This document shows positions 51,988 through 63,115 of a stretch of 64,000 nt of DNA, in pieces. Position numbers and translations under genes: made by a program. Within the stretch, counting starts at the first letter, position 1. Each line of letters begins with the position of its first letter. The notes below the pieces were generated by a model. The model was not told the DNA's origin. It saw only the letters and a program-made list of their open reading frames with translations, and ran no database searches. Origin of the DNA: Agapetus fuscipes (Eukaryota; Arthropoda; Insecta; Trichoptera; Glossosomatidae); assembly GCA_951799405.1 (NCBI GenBank), contig OX637344.1, positions 7,254,001 through 7,318,000 of the forward strand, in the 5' to 3' direction.

Positions 51988-52232
51988 AATCTATAATCTA
52001 AGTTGCGAAGATATATTGGCATTTTAGGCTCATATTAAATGCATGCTGTTAAGCAGGCGCATGTAAGTTCGGGCTTTTTAAATGCTGCATGAGTACATAC
52101 AAAATAAACCAAACCTCACATGAACATAAACTTTGCAACTCCTGCTGCTTTTCCCTAAAACCGGGGTGGCATTGGCAAAAGTGAACCAAATTTTTACAGC
52201 ATGGGGGGTCACCCTCATACCAACCTTTCGGA
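51988..52232 (-). repeat. RepA copy
   Basis: Reverse RepA, complete: AATCTAAGTTGCGAAGATAT to GGTCACCCTCATACCAACC. Confidence 0.8.
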
Positions 52233-52479
52233 AAGTCAAATAAAATTCGCTCCATTTCCACAGACGGTAGTTACACGCCTATGTGTCTATTGACACATCT
52301 ATGTGACTACAGTCCGTCACAACCAATAACAAAGTTAATAACCAATAACAAAAGACTCTTGATAATGACCTAAATATTGATGGTCGAAAGTGCTCGAGAT
52401 ATAAAATATTAAAAAAACAATATAAAATATTGTTGTGAAAATTAAACTACGTTTAAGAAAAAATAATTTTATTTTAAAT

Positions 52480-53013
52480 AAAATGAATTTTCACTGTGTG
52501 AATACACAAACCCTACAAAAATTGTCCATGGAATTCATGGAGTCCATCACACTATTCACATGGGTATTATTAACACGCTGAAAAGTGGCATGCGAAATTG
52601 ACACGCGACACCCGACCATGACGTGCGTGCTCTGTATGAATGGAATATGAAGTAATGTGCATTTCCCGGCGCCGTTATGAATGTAGCTTTGAAAGTCCAA
52701 TGAAGGTGCAGCGAGTGTGAATGCTGGGAATGTTATATTTTGTAATTTGTAAACAAAATATGAAGCCATTTAGGATTCAAGAATGCAAAAGACAGGAATG
52801 AAATGGTATATCAGAATGAGAATCTACAAGTAAAGGAAAAAAAATCTTTAAAAAATGAGGAAAGCTATTAGCTAAGTTGTAAAATCTTACCACTCTATTT
52901 AAGAGTCATGGGCACGCCTCTGACTTAGAGGTTCTTATTTCGTCGCAAAGTTGCTTTTAACTTCACGGGAATGCCTTCCGTCACTTGTACCTTAACATGA
53001 CATGTTGGCATCT
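52480..53013. other. Single-copy-looking island
   Basis: 52500-52760 is GC-moderate and open in one minus frame (92 codons). I recognise no domain. It begins with TTTTCACTGTGTGAATACAC, a module that also occurs near 7945 and 36845. The region 52900-53010 is otherwise featureless. Confidence 0.35.
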
Positions 53014-53325
53014 TGGACCGGTCCGTAGTCCGTAGTGGCAACACTTCGGACTCCTAAATGGAAGGTTGTGGATTCGGATCCCGGCGGAGCACAAAAAATG
53101 TACCATTTATATTTCGAATGTGCTCTTCGCTGAGTTGAAAAATTCATAAAACCTTTACCAAAGACCGGTCACTGAAAGGTCCATTCAACCTTACAACAAC
53201 TGGGTCTTGCTTGAGAATTGGCGCTTTCTACAGCGACGACCAAGCTCGCAGAGGGCTCTTGAGGTGTGATACACACAAAAACAGCGCTCACCAAATAAAT
53301 CATCGTAATATTATTTATTATTATG
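53014..53325 (+). repeat. SINE-B, full length
   Basis: Forward: GACCGGTCCGTAGTCCGTAG (A-box region altered by a short duplication), GTGGATTCGGATCCCGG, body TTCTACAGCGACGACCAAGC, tail TATTATTTATTATTA. Confidence 0.85.
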
Positions 53326-53461
53326 AATAACTTTGTACGAGCATCCATGTTTTCTAGATCTTTATGACACATACACACGGGTATGAGGAGGGCTTGAGCA
53401 TTTTATAAAAAATCATAGGGTAGAGCAAAAGCAAACACTCCATATACCAACAAAAATAAAT

Positions 53462-53735
53462 AAATTATGGGAAGATTTCTTTGATGAGCACTGTTTTGTA
53501 AAAATTACACATCAAGAGCACTCTGTGAGCTTTCGGATGTTTGTAATGTTTATAGTACCGACTTTATACATGACTATTTTTACCACTAGTATAAAAAAAG
53601 GAATACGCTCACATGACACGGGGAATAAAAAAATAAAAGGAAGAAACTCTCAAATTTTGGTATGGAATATGTTACAGCACCTCCAGTGAGCGTAAATGAC
53701 AACTTTCATACATTTTTCCTCTACGCGACATGTGA
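53462..53735 (-). repeat. SINE-B fragment and RepH
   Basis: 53462-53535 is a reverse SINE-B 3' fragment (TTCTTTGATGAGCACTG, CATCAAGAGCACTCTG). 53655-53730 is a reverse RepH (GTTACAGCACCTCCAGTGAG, CATACATTTTTCC). Confidence 0.5.
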
Positions 53736-54024
53736 ATGTTAATCAGCATGTCTTTTACTTGGGGTAGGTGCTTATTTAAATTTTAAGCATATAAAAGCTT
53801 AAACTAGATTGATGTCAAAAGTCTTTAAATACTTTTTGTTTTAGTTTTCACTGAAGATTTTCGTCTACAGCTTTAGTAAATTGTAAAGTTTTAAGCCGAA
53901 TAAGAAATATCCCAGCAACGCAGCTTTCGTAGCAAAGCCAACATAGTAATCCTTACATTGCAATAAATATATGCAGATAACTGTAACTTTAAAGTTAATA
54001 CTACCTACTTAAGTTTCGGAAATT

Positions 54025-54290
54025 GTTTGGGTAACTTTAAACTGAACAAGTGGCTGCATAAGAATTAAATGTGTATTTCTTTAAATTCTGTTTAATTCAC
54101 TAAATTTTTACTGAAATTACACGCTAGAAGCTGGCAGTTTTAAAAATAGTTTAGGTAACTTTAAGGTGGACAAGAAAACTGGCTTTATAAATAATAATAT
54201 GTGTGTGTTTCTTTTAATTCAGTTGAAAGCTGCCGAGTATAATTTATGAAAATTAGATGCTGTTGGAGTTTGCAGTTATAACAATAGTTT
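54025..54290. repeat. Two diverged tandem units of ~130 bp
   Basis: Both halves share GGTAACTTTAA... GGACAAG, ATGTGTATTTCTTT-like and TGGCAGTTTTAA/TTTGCAGTTATAA motifs. AT-rich with no reading frame. Confidence 0.55.
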
Positions 54291-54424
54291 GGTGGTATAA
54301 TATAAATCCCGTTCATGGTAAATATTGGTTTTTCTGTATTAAGATGATTTTTTAAACTATCAATTAAACTGTAAGCGATAAGGGCATGTTGTTTAAGTTT
54401 TGGTTGTTGTTGAACTATTATTTA

Positions 54425-54515
54425 AACTTCATTGATGATGATGAGTTGATAATTTCTTTAGAGCATCGTTTGGTAATGTAGTCACTTCAAGGGCGCCCTT
54501 CTCTTTGAAAATTCG
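54425..54515 (-). repeat. LINE 3'-UTR remnant with ATG repeat
   Basis: GATGATGATGAGTTGATAAT, TTTCTTTAGAGC and GTCACTTCAAGGGCGC match 9605-9720. Confidence 0.55.
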
Positions 54516-55403
54516 TCACTCAAAAAATAGTTTGGTGACATGAAATATAGTTTTTGTAAAATACTCTCGGAATGGTTTCTGTGTGTCGACCGGATAACAA
54601 GCAATTTCTTCGCCATTTTTCTTCACTCTCTCTTTTAATTTCTTAATTAATCCTGTGAAAATCAATGTTCAGATTAAACATAAAAATAAAAAATGGCTCT
54701 GTTTATGCGTCAGTATGTCTTAATTACATGTGGACTGTATAGCTGAATGGCGATGTGAAACACGCTGGGTAGTACAAGTTTAATATAAACGACAAAATCA
54801 TGAGGATCGTGCATTTGAGTTTTTCCTCAAACTATTGTTAAAACCTTTACCTTGAAATGTTAACGGAGTGGGTATATATTATCAAATGAATAATCCAAAA
54901 TAAAAAATTATAAATGAAATTTTCATTTAAACGAAAAGCAAATTTCGTAAAGTCAAGCACACAAACCAAGCTTTAATATACGATGTTCAATGGAATGGAA
55001 AGTCCACACGCAAAAAACAGAAAGCAAGAAAGACTGTAAAATATTTTAATGAAAGAAAAAAAAACGCATAAAAAGCCAATTAAATCGATAATGGCGGCAT
55101 CGGAGTAAGGTAAGGTTGTAAATTTTCGGCGGGTATTCCCCCCATTTTCGCCCCTCTTTTCTTCCCCTCCCCTTCCTCACAGGTCGCCATTATGTTAATT
55201 AAGGCCTCTGACCCCTCCCCCCCTTTTCTACGAGTATAAAGACGATATCAGACGCACCAATTGAATGCATGTTTGTTCAAGTGAATGTTCATTTACCTTT
55301 TCACGTAATTATCACACGGCACAAATAGGAAGACTCATTTTTAAAAATCTGACAGAAAAAGCATTTATAATTATAATTAAAGTTGCGCCTTCAAGCTCCT
55401 TGA
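54516..55403. other. Unassigned, pyrimidine-rich patch
   Basis: No gene seen. 55130-55230 is a C/T-rich stretch. An ATAATGGCGGCAT (YY1-like) site lies near 55090. Confidence 0.4.
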
Positions 55404-55650
55404 CTAATGGGTTAGTATGAGGCTGACCCCCATGCTGAAAAAGCTGGTTCAATTTTGTCAATGCAACCCCAGTCAGGAAAAGACATCAGATGTTGCAAGG
55501 TTTTTGTTCATGTGAGGTTTTTTAAGAACACATTTAGTGTGTGTAACCGAAAACTTACATGTATGCTTGTGAGCGTGTATTCAATAATTAAGCCTTAAAT
55601 GTTAATATATTTCTGCTACTTAGATTATAGATTACAGACTCTACAAGTCA
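55404..55650 (+). repeat. RepA copy, diverged
   Basis: Forward RepA from TGACTAATGGGTTAGTATGA to TACTTAGATTATAGATTAC. Confidence 0.75.
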
Positions 55651-56345
55651 TGAGAACTTAGTACAAACAATTGCTTATTAAGGATTGAAAGAGCTTTGAG
55701 AAGCTGTGGAAAATGCACTATGGGGTTTCTACCAGGATATTTGGAAACATGGGATATTGTCAGATAGCAGAAAATTAGCAGTATCGTCTCCAACACATAA
55801 AATGACAAAATGGCACGCTACAAGTATTAGGTAAATTTATTCGTAGTATTTTAAGAACTATATTAAAAAAAGAGCAGCTAATCCAATGTTGTTAGTCTGT
55901 CTCTTATCATCCATCTTTTATGCCCAAATTATCTCATCACATTATTTTGTACCTTTTACAAAGATCTGCAACTTTAACATTCACAATGGTCAAACTTTTT
56001 TATTCAAGTAAACGATGGATATGAACGAAAAGAGGTTTGTCTGATATCCCCTTTAGCCTGTGGTGTCGGCAAGTGTAAACGCACGTCAGATGTAAGATAA
56101 CACAAATCTTTGGGAACCGCTCCATCGCAGAGCCAGAACAGGAGGAAGTAGAGCTATCGCACTTCTTCCTTTAATCGTATATTACACCGAGAACATGGGG
56201 CGTAATGACGTTTTAATTAAATAAAGTTTATTGTACAGAAAAAATAACGGTACGGTGTAAAAAAAGTGATGAGTGTGACAGACTCTAAAATGAGAGGGAA
56301 TGGTGAAAATGTATTAATGAATGGTGGACTGCATATTTGGTCAGG
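55651..56345. other. AT-rich unassigned sequence
   Basis: No gene or known repeat recognised. Confidence 0.45.
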
Positions 56346-56349
56346 TGTC

Positions 56350-56590
56350 TATTATCTGTAATCTAAGCTGTAAGGATATGTTAAGTTTCATATTCACATA
56401 AAATCTATATCATTAAATTCTTGTTTACATGCTGCATGTAAACATACTTACAAAAAAAACAAACATTCAATGATCATAGGTACACCCTGCTACTTCTTGC
56501 GCCATTTCTTAAAACAGGGGTAAGATTGTCAATAAGAACATTTTTTTACAGTATGGGTGGTCAGCATAACACGAAACAATAAGTAAAGGA
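56350..56590 (-). repeat. RepA copy, diverged
   Basis: Reverse RepA with TAATCTAAGCTGTAAGGATA on the left and GGGTGGTCAGCATAACAC on the right. Confidence 0.7.
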
Positions 56591-56683
56591 ACAACAAAAA
56601 ATAAATTAAAAGTATTTTTATCAACAATATATGAAATAAGTCTACAAAATATGAGGTAGAGTAATAAATACTTTTTTTAAATA

Positions 56684-56722
56684 CTTTTTTGTAATTCAAA
56701 ATCATTTTGAATTACAAAAAAA
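56684..56722. repeat. Short palindrome
   Basis: TTTTTTGTAATTCAAAAT and its complement form a near-perfect 38-bp palindrome with almost no loop. Confidence 0.7.
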
Positions 56723-57500
56723 CCTTCATAACCAAAATTGTAAATTAACTCTCATTTTTTTCAGTTCTAGCGTACTGCTTTCAATTCAATCTTAATTTCT
56801 TAGATTTCCGCCTGTGATTCTATGCGACCCATATTTGACGGTGTTTTATTCGTCTCAATGTTGTATCATTTAAAATGAAGTATTGATTACCAAGGCTCTG
56901 ATTGCTGTTGTTCTAAGGTTTGTTTTCCAAAATAACTTAATGAATCCATTACTCACGCACTAAGAAAGGCCCTTAGTACAATAAAATTTCACGTTAAAAC
57001 TCAAATCCAGCGTTTCATTAAAAATGCAAAGGAACTTAAACGCCAATTAAAGTCACTGTTTAAGATTCCTTATTGTTTTGGGGAGAGTTGGCTTTAAATC
57101 TAAGCGTACCTTAGGTATAACTCTCTGTACTGTCAAATTGCGTGACCTTTAACCTCTTAATGATCGGCCATGTTTTTTTATACTGGGCTGGAGTAATTAA
57201 TTTTGTTGATAAATGACATTATCAATCTTGAGCATTTGGAAAGAGCGATGTTTGAAAGTGTGAGCGACAGTAAAAAAAATAATACTTTTGAAAAGTGGTT
57301 TTCAAGGGTAATTGAGGACAACTGACGTGTCGATGGATCCATAAATGCAAAAAAAAACTGACAAAATAGGGCACAAAAATAAAATTACACTATTTGTACT
57401 AAAATGTGAATAAGTATCACTAAAAACGTAGAATATTAGAGTGGACTTGAATGGTGGGGACAATTAAAAAAAAATGAACGATACGTCAACAATAAAAATA
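56723..57500. other. AT-rich unassigned sequence
   Basis: No gene or known repeat recognised. Confidence 0.45.
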
Positions 57501-57504
57501 TCTA

Positions 57505-57715
57505 CTTGACAAAACCCTGAAACAGAAAAAGGGCTGAAAAGTCAAAGCCGAGATTGAGCGATTGGGGTGGAAAGGGACTTGCAAGCACGGCAGTCTGCTA
57601 CCACTCCATTTAGCAACCTTTTTCTGGGTCTTCCTACTCTCCTGTCGCTCTTTGGTTCCGTCATCAAAACCATATCTTCCAAACTGCACTGGATGTGACC
57701 TAGCCAATGCAGTTT
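57505..57715 (-). pseudogene. LINE C-terminal fragment
   Basis: The minus frame reads LHWLGHIQCSLEDMVLMTEP, then KSDRRVGRPRKRLLNGVVAD. L-(x)-W-(L/F)-G-H-(V/I)-x-R-M followed by G-R-P-R-K-R-(W/L) is the classic LINE ORF2 C-terminal arrangement. Confidence 0.65.
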
Positions 57716-57750
57716 GTTTCAGTTTTATTGACTAGACCACATCAATGTCA

Positions 57751-57794
57751 ACCACCTGATGATGCGAACGGATGTTTGCGAAACCGGTTGTGGT
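57751..57794 (+). ncRNA. Hammerhead ribozyme motif
   Basis: CUGAUGA (57756-57762), stem II GCGAAC (57764-57769) with GUUUGC (57774-57779, one G-U pair), GAAA (57780-57783), ACCGGU, and a GUU triplet ending at 57789. Stem I pairs ACCAC (57751-57755) with GUGGU (57790-57794). It matches the standard CUGAUGA consensus exactly. Confidence 0.8.
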
Positions 57795-57850
57795 ATATAA
57801 AAATATACTCACGTAATCGAAAACAAAACTGTTTTTCTTTTATCATTTAC
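57751..57850 (+). mobile_element. Penelope-like 3' arm with hammerhead
   Basis: A hammerhead motif is followed by TATACTCACGTAATCGAAAAC and CTGTTTTTCTTTTATCATT, the same arm as in 30345-30690. No opposite arm is present, so this is a single-arm insertion or 5'-truncated copy. Confidence 0.75.
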
Positions 57851-58494
57851 AATTTTATTTTATTTGCCTTATGTTCCCGCCTTTTATTGGGACGTAAATA
57901 CAACGAAGAATCGAACACATCCAATGGTCTTACCAAATTCCCAAAAACATATTAATTGCTGTAGTATATTTTTTAAAATCGCGGTGAAAAAGGCTTGTAG
58001 AGACGGTACGAACATATTTAAAATATATCCAGCCATCGAGGAGTAGAATAAAGTGTAGCGTTCACTACTGTTTCCCACATGAAGGGCAGCAGTGAGTGGG
58101 TTCTCTGGTTGGGTGAGTTTCGTGCATGATTATGAGTTCGCGTTTGCCCGCCTGTGACATTTCCTCGAGATCGTGGCGATTATAAGGAAAAGAAATATTA
58201 ATGGAACACGTTAATGCTCTCTTTGTTGGCTTTTTAAAGCTTAAGTAGTCTAAAATTACACTTACACGGGGTGCGAGTCGTACGCATTGCTTCCAAAATC
58301 TCTACACTTCAAGGGACTTATATTACTCAATACTTTATTTCCATATGTTTGTTGTATTAGGTATAATATTATTACGAACTATGAGATTGTGTGCACATAT
58401 ACCTACGCACGTAGTTTGTTGGTGTGTAACTGGAATAGTGTCGAACAGCTAGTATTATATAATGATGAAATAGATAAAAGTAGACTGATCTAGT
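57851..58494. other. Unassigned sequence
   Basis: No gene or known repeat recognised. Confidence 0.45.
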
Positions 58495-58701
58495 ACAATC
58501 CACTATAGAATAATCTCGAACACGCAAGAATCAGGGATTCTTCTGAGAGTCAGAGGCGCTTGAAACATTGTGACGCGAAGTCGATATAGGCAGAGCCAGA
58601 TCAGCTATCAGTACTGTGTAACGGATATTGTGTAAAGTAAATCCTGTTAAATAAATAAATTGCAGTTGATGAAAAGAACCCAAGTGAAATCATAACAATA
58701 T
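58495..58701 (+). repeat. LTR fragment, related to 30069-30737
   Basis: GTGTAAAGTAAATCCTGTTA and GAACCCAAGTGAAATCATAAC match the 3' part of the solo LTR. The 5' portion is diverged or missing. Confidence 0.6.
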
Positions 58702-59445
58702 AGTTTATGATAATAAATACTTGCCAACGTTGCGTGGCAAGCAAGATAAGTCAGTATACAGCTCCCGCACTAGTAACATGCATCACAACTGAGACCCTAC
58801 ATATAAATTAGCCATGTTTCGGGAAGTGAGCAAGTCAGAAAGTAAACGCGTTCTTCCCACTGTTTCTACGTATGCCACACGCGCTGCCCAGTGCACGAGC
58901 GATTGATCTGGGCTATCTATGTTGCTCCTCTCATTATTGCCCGCATTGGTGAGAACAGCGGCAGGAGCAGAAAACAATAATGTAACCACGGTAGTAATTT
59001 TGGATAGTATTTTTTGACATACTTATCCTTACAAATCTTTTGTGTGTTTTTGACCTCGCTCAAAGAAATAAAAAAGCTTACAAAAATATATTTCATCAGA
59101 AAAAGATTGCATTAAAAATATTGCGAATCATCCATGAGGAATAAATGAATGAAAAACCGTTCAGGGAAGCGTTTAAAAGAGATTGACTTTTGCCTCCCCC
59201 ACCCCTTAATGTATGTATTCATTCACCACAAGTACGTTTGTGTTGAATAAAGCGTTGCAGCCCCAAGTTTAAAACATTACGTTGAAACTTAATCTTAGCG
59301 TTTTGGCAAAAAATATGAAAAGAGAAACAGCGCTTCTAGGACCGTCTCAGAGTTTTGGTGAAACGCTCTGGTTGAGTTTAACGTGGAGCTTTATACTTGG
59401 AGCATTGGATTCAACAATACAACTCGTATTTGAGGGGATTGCTTT
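58702..59445. other. Unassigned sequence
   Basis: No gene or known repeat recognised. Confidence 0.45.
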
Positions 59446-60078
59446 TCTTTCCAAAGGCCAACAAAGATGTCTGCCCGGCGTCAGATCGCTGGTAACACTA
59501 TGGCTGCCGGAGACGAAATGTCTTGTGAAAAATTGTATTTGTTTTGCAATGAGATATTTTGTCAAAAACGCGTGCTCTACGCCAGAGATAAGATGTGATA
59601 TGAATGAAGATAAAAATGAAAGTTTTGATAAAGTTTGAAAGTCTTTAGTTCTATTTTGTGATTTTGTCAGTTATGTCGGCATGAATAGTGAGGTTTTTTA
59701 TGACATAAAAGAAGCAACAACATAAAAAGATGAAAAAAGTAATTTTGTTGTTTTAGCATATAGTAGTAGCAAAAATAAAACAGGATGATAGGAGGACTGC
59801 CTACGTTATTTTTCATATTTAAATAAAATTGAATATTCACAATGTTAATATAGATAACACACAAACAAATAATCGCAGAAGATCATTCTTAATTATACGC
59901 AAATTAAAAGACAGTCAACCGACCAGCCAAAATATGGAAGGACTACTACTACACCTTAAGAGGAAAGTCCCGAATAAATAGATCTGAGATCTGCTATCAG
60001 AACGAAAAGAAAAATAATTTTCTATAAATCTGTCAGTCACGCCAGGCAAACATCTTTGTTGGCCTTTGGAAAGCAAAG
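59446..60078. repeat. Inverted repeat pair, ~40-bp arms
   Basis: CTTTCCAAAGGCCAACAAAG... near 59452-59486 and its near-complement CTTTGTTGGCCTTTGGAAAG near 60053-60073 face each other 0.55 kb apart. The spacer is AT-rich without genes. Confidence 0.6.
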
Positions 60079-60594
60079 CAAGTCGTAAATTAAAAAAAAT
60101 AAGACCCAAACTCAGGCCCGACGCTCAGTCAGGATGAGATGAGAGTCACAGGACTTACGACCTGTCTCTGGTTGGTTAAGGATCTTGAATTTTCAAGTCA
60201 TAATCCTGAATATTAATTTGGAAGTTTTTTATTTTTTCAATGCTTTCATACGTTTCTATACGTGGCAGTTAGCGGCAGAGCAGTCGTTGAGAAAGTTGAC
60301 TGGGCGTTTCTTTCCCTGCTTCCAGGAACCACCGCTCCATCTTCCCGACGTCTCCATTACAATATTGAGTCTCCCACCTCCGTCTGACCTTCCACCGCAG
60401 AGTTGTCCTGCAAGCGATGTGGCAGGACAATGAATTTCCGAAAATACCTGCAGGAATACGTTCAACAATTTCTGGGGAATTTTATTACAGTTGCAAAGTT
60501 TTTAATCACTTTTTTAAATTAAATAGATTTGTTGAATTTTACTTTTTAGTCTGATTAATGATCTTTTTGCTGTTCTTCAATATTTTGTGTTGCT
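60079..60594. other. Unassigned, GC-richer patch
   Basis: 60256-60440 is GC-richer (CCACCGCTCCATCTTCCCGAC-type sequence) with overlapping short frames on both strands. No domain or clear splice sites. Confidence 0.4.
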
Positions 60595-60689
60595 TACACG
60601 GAGAGAAAAATCTTTGCAGAAATTAAAAACGCATAATGTAATATCTGTAAAAACAAGATTATTGCATTTTCAACGAAATTTCATTAATA

Positions 60690-61335
60690 ATTACCATCCC
60701 CCACTAGATAATACAATAGCGCCAATGTAATTCTTACAAAACGATTTTTGTAAATGCCGTGAATTCTATGACGAACTAATATTAACTAATTCTTAGTTTT
60801 AATTACAAGACATTTGTAAAAGTAACAATACGAATACATTAAAATTTACTACACAAAGTAATTTCAGTAATTACAAAGTTTTTAGTAATTTCAAGTACAA
60901 TCCTCATTAAATAATACAATTGCGCAATGTAATTCTAACAAAAGTTTTTAGTAAATACCGGGAATTCGGTGACAATCTGATATTAACTAATCCTTGGTTA
61001 TAATTACAATTCATTTGTAAAAGTAACAATACGAATACACTAAAAACTACTAAACAATGTAATTTCAAGTACAAACCTCATTAAATAATACAATTGCGCA
61101 ATGTAATTCCAACAAATTTTTTTGGTAATTAGAAGTACAAACCTCATTAAATATTACAATGCGCAATGTAATTCCAACAAAAAATTTTGGTAATTACAAG
61201 GAGGTACAAACCTCATTAAATATAACAATTCGCAATGTAATTCTAACAAAAGTTTTTAGTAATTTCAAGTACAAATACCGTGAATTCTTTAAGAATAATG
61301 ACATTTTAGTAATTTCAAGTACGAACCCTGTAATT
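60690..61335. repeat. Left subterminal repeat array
   Basis: ACAATTGCGCAATGTAATTC occurs about five times (near 60715, 60915, 61092, 61155 and 61225) with linked CCTCATTAAATA and TAGTAATTTCAAGTAC modules. A longer unit (60770-60870) recurs at 60970-61065. Confidence 0.8.
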
Positions 61336-61359
61336 TCAACAAACCGCTTACATATAAAT

Positions 61360-61518
61360 TCGCATCTCCGCTCGCTCGGCTCGTCTTATCCGTCATCACT
61401 CCAGTCAGTCAGTCAAGTAAAGAACGCGGTGCGGGCGCCATTGGCCCCACTCATTCATCGTCGATCGTCGCCAGTCTTTACTTTGCACCGCACCGTCCGC
61501 CATTTTGACTCGCCGCGA
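61360..61518 (+). promoter_or_regulatory. GC-rich leader, putative promoter
   Basis: A GC-rich patch in otherwise AT-rich DNA just before an ATG, with CCAGTCAGTCAGTCAAG containing arthropod-type initiators (TCAGT) around 61400. It probably holds the promoter and 5' UTR of the transposon's gene. No TATA box at a fixed distance is evident. Confidence 0.4.
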
Positions 61519-61596
61519 ATGGATCAACTCACATGCGACCTCCTCGTGAACTGGGGACTTCAGGAATACGTAAAATCGTTTGATAACAACTGGTGA
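61519..61596 (+). pseudogene. Truncated SAM-like ORF of the transposon
   Basis: From the first ATG after the GC-rich leader, 25 codons read MDQLTCDLLVNWGLQEYVKS, then FDNNW and a stop. The (L/V)-x-x-W-G-L-x-(E/Q)-Y-(V/I)-x-x-F-x-(D/E)-N pattern is the first half of a SAM domain. The frame stops where the 168-bp direct duplication starts. Two readings are possible: the ORF is broken there, or AACTG|GTGAAC is a splice donor and the rest of the exon chain has been lost. Confidence 0.5.
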
Positions 61597-61917
61597 ACCT
61601 TTATTTATTTCATATGAAAAATTGTTTGCTCCATTTGCAAGTGCTATCAATGTCCTGCCAAATATGACCTCTTGTGTAACTGTTCGTTGGCCTCTTGATT
61701 AAGTACTTTGTGTAAATGAACAATTATGTGAATTTTATACTTACAAAGTGATAACAACTGGTGAACCTTTATTTATTTCATATGAAAAATTGTTTGCCCC
61801 ATTTGCAAATGCTATCAATGTCCTGTCAAATATAACCTCTTATGTAACTGTCCGTTGGCTTCTTGATTAAGTACTTTGAGTAAGTGAACTAATTATGTGA
61901 ATATATATTTTAATAAA
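61582..61917. repeat. 168-bp tandem duplication
   Basis: GATAACAACTGGTGAACC starts both copies, at 61582 and 61750. The copies differ at scattered positions (CCATTTGCAAGTGC versus CCATTTGCAAATGC). Confidence 0.9.
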
Positions 61918-62254
61918 ATAAAGAACTATTATAAAAATACAGAATTTTTCATTAACTGCCTATGTAACTTACTATCAGAACTCAATGGTTTTGATACTCC
62001 ATCTTTTTTTAATTTGTGTTGTCGACTATGCCAAAACAACAACAACAATTTTTTTAGGCTCCGTCAATCTAATTCACTGAAAATCAAGCAATTTGATCTT
62101 TCGCCATCATTCAGATTTCCTCCAACCCGAATATAGGTTTGAGAAATTCCGACTGTAGATTTTCACTTTGTTTGCTGCATTTTAGATAGTTCCCATTGTT
62201 GTTATAATAGATCTACCTGTGTGCAATGTCTTGTTTTGTGAAATCTTGTGATAT

Positions 62255-62800
62255 TTTAGTTAAGTATTTTAGTGTTTGGAGTGTTGTAATAACAGATTAG
62301 TGTACTTGTATTTAATTTCTGTTTTGTTATATCTAGTGGTTTCTTTAGTATTTTGAAAATCAGGATTGTTGATATAACAGATCATTATACTTGTCAGATT
62401 ATTGACAAATAAAACTGTTAAAAATCACTGTTTTTAGTAGAATATGTATATGCAGGTAACTTTGTAAAGGTCGATCAGATTAACACTGGAGGCTCCATAA
62501 ATGATACTCGAAAAAACGTGATGAAATGACTTCAGTTTTGGATTGCGTATCTTATGGAGCCGCCAGAGTTAATCTAAGCCACCTTTACAAAGTCACCGGT
62601 ATATTAATATTTTGCTGAAAACAATGATTATTAACAATTTTATTTGTCAATGATCTGACAAGTACCATGATCTTGTTTTAACCACAATCCCAATTCTTTG
62701 AAATACAAAACAAACTACTCGATATAACAAAACGGACATTAAATACAAGTACAGTGATCTGTTATTAAAGCACTCCAAACACTCTAAAATGCAAAACTAA
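62255..62800. repeat. Long imperfect foldback
   Basis: Arms 62255-62505 and 62550-62800 pair imperfectly: TTTTAGTGTTTGGAGTG with CACTCCAAACACTCTAAAA at the outer end, and AACTTTGTAAAGGT with ACCTTTACAAAGT near the centre. The centre is near 62527. The inner ends contain GGAGGCTCCATAA and TTATGGAGCCGCC. Confidence 0.75.
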
Positions 62801-62984
62801 TCACTATTTATTACAAAACATACATTAAATACAAGTATATTGATCTGTAATTACAACACTGCAACACTAAGATTTACTAATTATTTTATTAATATACACA
62901 AAAGAGTTGTTATTATATACAAAACATTTTGCAGGTATTGCAATGCATATTGCTCGGAATTATAAATTGTGAGCTTGAAATTAC

Positions 62985-63115
62985 AAAAAAATCATAAAAT
63001 CCGTGACGTCATCGTTTCGGAGAGTACAAATCAGATTACTTGTAATTACAAAACAGTCATAAAATCCGTGACGTCATCGTTTCGGAGACTACACATCAGA
63101 TTACTTGTAATTACT
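62985..63115. repeat. 65-bp tandem repeat with CRE-like sites
   Basis: ATCATAAAATCCGTGACGTC occurs twice, 65 bp apart. Each copy contains the palindrome TGACGTCA (63003-63010 and 63068-63075) and is followed by AGATTACTTGTAATTAC. Confidence 0.85.

Noticed and set aside
52491..52769. 92-codon minus-strand frame as a host exon
   Set aside because: No family resemblance, and its start lies in a module repeated elsewhere in the window.
61159..61518. Upstream part of the 145-codon frame that ends in the SAM-like peptide
   Set aside because: The upstream part translates subterminal repeats and the GC-rich leader. The ATG at 61519 is the more plausible start.
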